Origin: Lenisia limosa | Taxonomy: Eukaryota; Breviatea | Assembly: GCA_001655205.1 (NCBI GenBank) | Contig: LPNZ01006473.1 | Coordinates: 1 to 20,948 of the forward strand | DNA: 20,948 nucleotides | Direction: 5' to 3' | Shown: positions 18,101 through 20,948 of the stretch, piece by piece | Layout: the number at the start of each line of letters is the position of its first letter | Position numbering within the stretch: position 1 is the stretch's first letter | The notes under the pieces: model-generated | The model's input: the letters and a program-made list of their open reading frames with translations, nothing else | The model's database searches: none | What the model was told of the DNA's origin: nothing | Made by a program: the position numbers and the translations under genes

Positions 18101-20948
18101 TTTGAAGACAAATGGGTTTGTTTGACTCAGTAGCCGGCTACCCTCCCTCCCAACATTCCCAAAAACATTCCTGCTCGTCTTGCCATCAACTGTGTCAGCT
18201 TTGATGAGGTACAGGGGTATCATTTATTCTAATATTTTGTACAATAACTCAATAACTGATTGACCCCATAGATGCACAATAGGGCGGTACAGTTTGCGCT
18301 TAACAACACGGTGATCTGTGACGACCTTGCTTCAGCCAGAATTGTTGCTTTCGAGAGCGGAGAGCGCAGAAGAGGTTCGTATAACAGGCTTTCGTTGATT
18401 GTTTGGACCTCAGTATCACTTACATTATAGTTGTGACCTTGAACGGAGAAATTGTTGAGAAGTCTGGTCTTATGTCGGGTGGTTTCTCTGATGGTGCTGG
18501 CGGCCGTTATGCAGCTAAGGATACTGAAGGTTGGCTAGGTTTTGACAATGTTTGAAAATTAGAAAAATGGTGTTTACCTTGCTGAGGATTGTATGATCTT
18601 TCCGTTTTTTTTTTTTATTTCTCTGAACATTTTTCAACTCGCTTTTGACGGAAACGGGAGGTGAAGTGTTGAAAATACATCTGGTTAAGTATGTAATTCC
18701 ACAGCCTTGAAGAAGAAGAGAGACAGGCTCTTCAGTGAGCTGACTCAAGCCCAGAAAGAGAAGCGCCGAGGCTCAAAGGAGGCCAATTTGAAGGGTATGT
18801 TTGTCGGTCTGTCATTTGGGGCTTTCTTTCCTCTATTCTCTTCACCTTCCTCTCACATCTCAGCTGAACTTGAGGGACTGAAGAAGCGCATCAAGCACAA
18901 CGACCTTGATGTCAAAACCGGGCTGGAGAAGATTAAAAGAATGAAGGCCAATATCCTGGTAGACTATTGCTCTTGAAAAGAACTACGCTGACACCTCAGA
19001 ATTTGGAGAAGGAACTGGAGGGACTCCCGAGCTTGACTGCTAAACTTGAGAACACCATCGCTGACCGCCTGAAGGTCATTACCGTACATGAAAGAAGTAG
19101 GTTGAAGGCCAATTTGAATCTCTTTCTTTCCAAAGTCTGACTTCGCAGGTCTTCACAACGTCGAGGATCGCATCTTCAAATCATTCTGCAAGCAAATCAA
19201 GGTCCGTATATAAAACTTTTTGTAACTTACTCCGGTGGTGTTTGTTTGAGGTCGCTTGCTTACATTGCAGGTCAACAATATTCGTGAGTACGAGGAAGGT
19301 GGACTGAAGCAGGCGGAGGCGAGAGCCCAGAAGAGAGGACAACTCACTGCTGACCTCGCACAGATCGAACAAAAGTTGGGTGGTACCTAACATATCAGAA
19401 ACACTCAGTAGTCCTGTTTTCACTGACACACTAGGCTTTCCTTCGAGAAGGACCGTGAGCTGACCTCAAGAAAGGCCCAGTTGGAGGACCAGTTGAAGAA
19501 GGCCAAAAAGGTCGTAATCGCATCGACTGCCACTTCGGAGGTGAGATTCTCATCAATTTTCTCCTTTTGAATCCCGAGTTCCCCCCCCCCCCCCCNNNNN
19601 NNNNNNNNNNNNNNNNNNNNNNNNNNNNNNNNNNNNNNNNNNNNNNNNNNNNNNNNNNNNNNNNNNNNNNNNNNNNNNNNNNNNNNNNNNNNNNNNNNNN
19701 NNNNNNNNNNNNNNNNNNNAAAAAAGCCCTCGCAGATTTGGACACCAAAACCAAGGACGTCACTAACGAAATCGAAGCTATTGCTGCCCAGGTCTGGAGC
19801 TGTGCTGCTTTATATCAGGACTGTAAAGGGAGGAGTTGTGGATAACTTCACAGTGGTACGGGCTGTGTTTTGTTGATTTCTTGCATGGGTGCTTCCCCCT
19901 CCCCCACTTCTTTTTGTGTATTGACCCACCAGGTTGCCAAGACGGACGCAGCTGTGGCCCAACTTCGCAAAAAGATCACTAACAAAGTTGGGGGGGGGGG
20001 GNNNNNNNNNNNNNNNNNNNNNNNNNNNNNNNNNNNNNNNNNNNNNNNNNNNNNNNNNNNNNNNNNNNNNNNNNNNNNNNNNNNNNNNNNNNNNNNNNNN
20101 NNNNNNNNNNNNNNNNNNNNNNACAGCATTCAGGTGTTACTTGAACAATGTTATATGGCCGATATAACGCAGCAGGAGGGTTTGTTGGACCAGGCCCGTG
20201 CGCAGCGCCACGATCTCTTTGTCAGATGGCGTCTCGAGGGCGGCAAGGGCGCTCAAAGTCTGGGGGTGCTGCGTTAGTCGAAAAGATTTCCTTAGGTTTT
20301 TCGTCTTCATACTGACCGTCCAGGTCTCCCTGAAGTATCAGCCGGCTCAGGCTGTAGTCAGGCTGTTGAGTCCGACAGTATGGGCATTTATTCCCAGGGT
20401 AGGCGAAGATTTAGGGTAATCATCAAGAATAGCATCAATAGAAGCACCCCCCCCCCCCCNNNNNNNNNNNNNNNNNNNNNNNNNNNNNNNNNNNNNNNNN
20501 NNNNNNNNNNNNNNNNNNNNNNNNNNNNNNNNNNNNNNNNNNNNNNNNNNNNNNNNNNNNNNNNNNNTGCGTGACCCTCGACTTCAGCGAGCTGGAAAGT
20601 GCCCTCAAGAAGGACCCGTCCTCTGAAGTTCGCAACAGACTGCAGGCTGAGATCCAGGCTCTCACGGCCCAGGCTGACAGAATTGCTCCCAACATGCGCG
20701 CCGGGGACAGGTGGGTTACGAAGGGATTCATCAAGCGATGGGGGAGATTATCAGTAGTCTGACCAGACAGACTCATTGCTGTGACTGATCGGTTCACCGA
20801 GGTTGGTGAAGAAGTCGACAATGCGAGACAGGTATGTGGAGGAACTCTTCCAAGATGATTCGTTTATTTTGGATTCACGTGTCTGATTTCGTTATCTTCC
20901 ATCAATTTTGTATTGGTTTTCAGATATTCAGTCAGTGCCTTTCAGACC
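15194..20948 (+). CDS. SMC1: Cohesin subunit SMC1 (3' end beyond window)
   Basis: SMC1 pairs with SMC3 in the cohesin ring that holds sister chromatids together and shapes chromatin loops. Exons 1-27 (15194-15269 through 19435-19540) all join in phase with GT-AG introns. After gaps, further exons lie at 19720-19791, 19933-19986, 20173-20257, 20324-20398, up to 20710, 20771-20831 and 20924 onward. The N-terminus reads MAGRLVRIEVENFKSYKGHQ. Walker A is GPNGSGKSNLMDAVSFVLG and the Q-loop is LVFQGDVEGIATRNP. A long coiled coil follows (16284-17877). The hinge (17916-18529) includes RRYGKAVEAALGKHCDSVVT, GRSRFLPVD and EKSGLMSGGFSDGAGGRY, and a returning coiled coil follows. The motif IAPNMRAGDRL near the end corresponds to the 'aPNmkA' motif ahead of the C-terminal ATPase lobe. 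The signature motif and Walker B lie beyond the window. About 1,030 residues are visible of a family length near 1,230. One or more exons may be lost in the gaps at 19596-19719, 20002-20122 and 20460-20567. Confidence 0.96.

Overview
The window is nuclear DNA of a unicellular eukaryote with compact, extremely intron-rich genes. Coding sequence is cut into exons of mostly 30-160 nt by GT-AG introns, many only 26-60 nt long. All three standard stop codons fit as real stops, so the genetic code looks standard. No bacterial-style operons, rRNA, tRNA or CRISPR were seen. The gene set (SMC1, the TFIIH subunit TFB2, a Tmc-like receptor nucleotide cyclase) suggests a free-living protist, for example a fornicate/metamonad, heterolobosean or amoebozoan. 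That placement is inference and the species cannot be named from the sequence. Most lone ORFs of 60-140 codons are shadows or exon-plus-intron read-through. The genes below were rebuilt by joining exons whose splice phases agree.

Layout: (1) 106-1008, minus strand: seven-exon gene for a small (163 aa) multi-pass membrane protein of unknown family. (2) 1009-1322: short divergent intergenic region. (3) 1323-3708, plus strand: TFB2/GTF2H4 (p52), a core subunit of TFIIH. (4) 3709-4468: convergent intergenic region, possibly holding one more exon of the next gene. (5) 4469-14762, minus strand: one very large gene with about 50 introns, encoding a protein I estimate at 1,700-1,800 aa. It has an N-terminal multi-TM block, a repeat region like that of the Tmc (tiny macrocysts) proteins, two more TM/ectodomain units, a TM pair, a PAS domain, a signalling helix and a class III nucleotide cyclase domain at the C-terminus. 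(6) 14763-15193: AT-rich divergent intergenic region. (7) 15194 to the right edge, plus strand: SMC1 (cohesin ATPase), intact to about residue 1,030 and cut by the window edge before the C-terminal ATPase lobe.

The genes do not form a pathway. TFB2 acts in transcription initiation and nucleotide excision repair, SMC1 in sister-chromatid cohesion, and the cyclase in membrane signalling. The two intergenic regions between head-to-head genes are 314 and 431 bp and probably act as shared promoters.

Nine runs of N (2855-2928, 3747-3821, 5986-6095, 7300-7383, 14037-14175, 15082-15110, 19596-19719, 20002-20122, 20460-20567) all fall in introns, at intron edges or between genes. Most abut poly-C, poly-G or poly-T tracts, so they look like assembly breaks at homopolymers. 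A few exons of TFB2, the cyclase and SMC1 are probably hidden in them.
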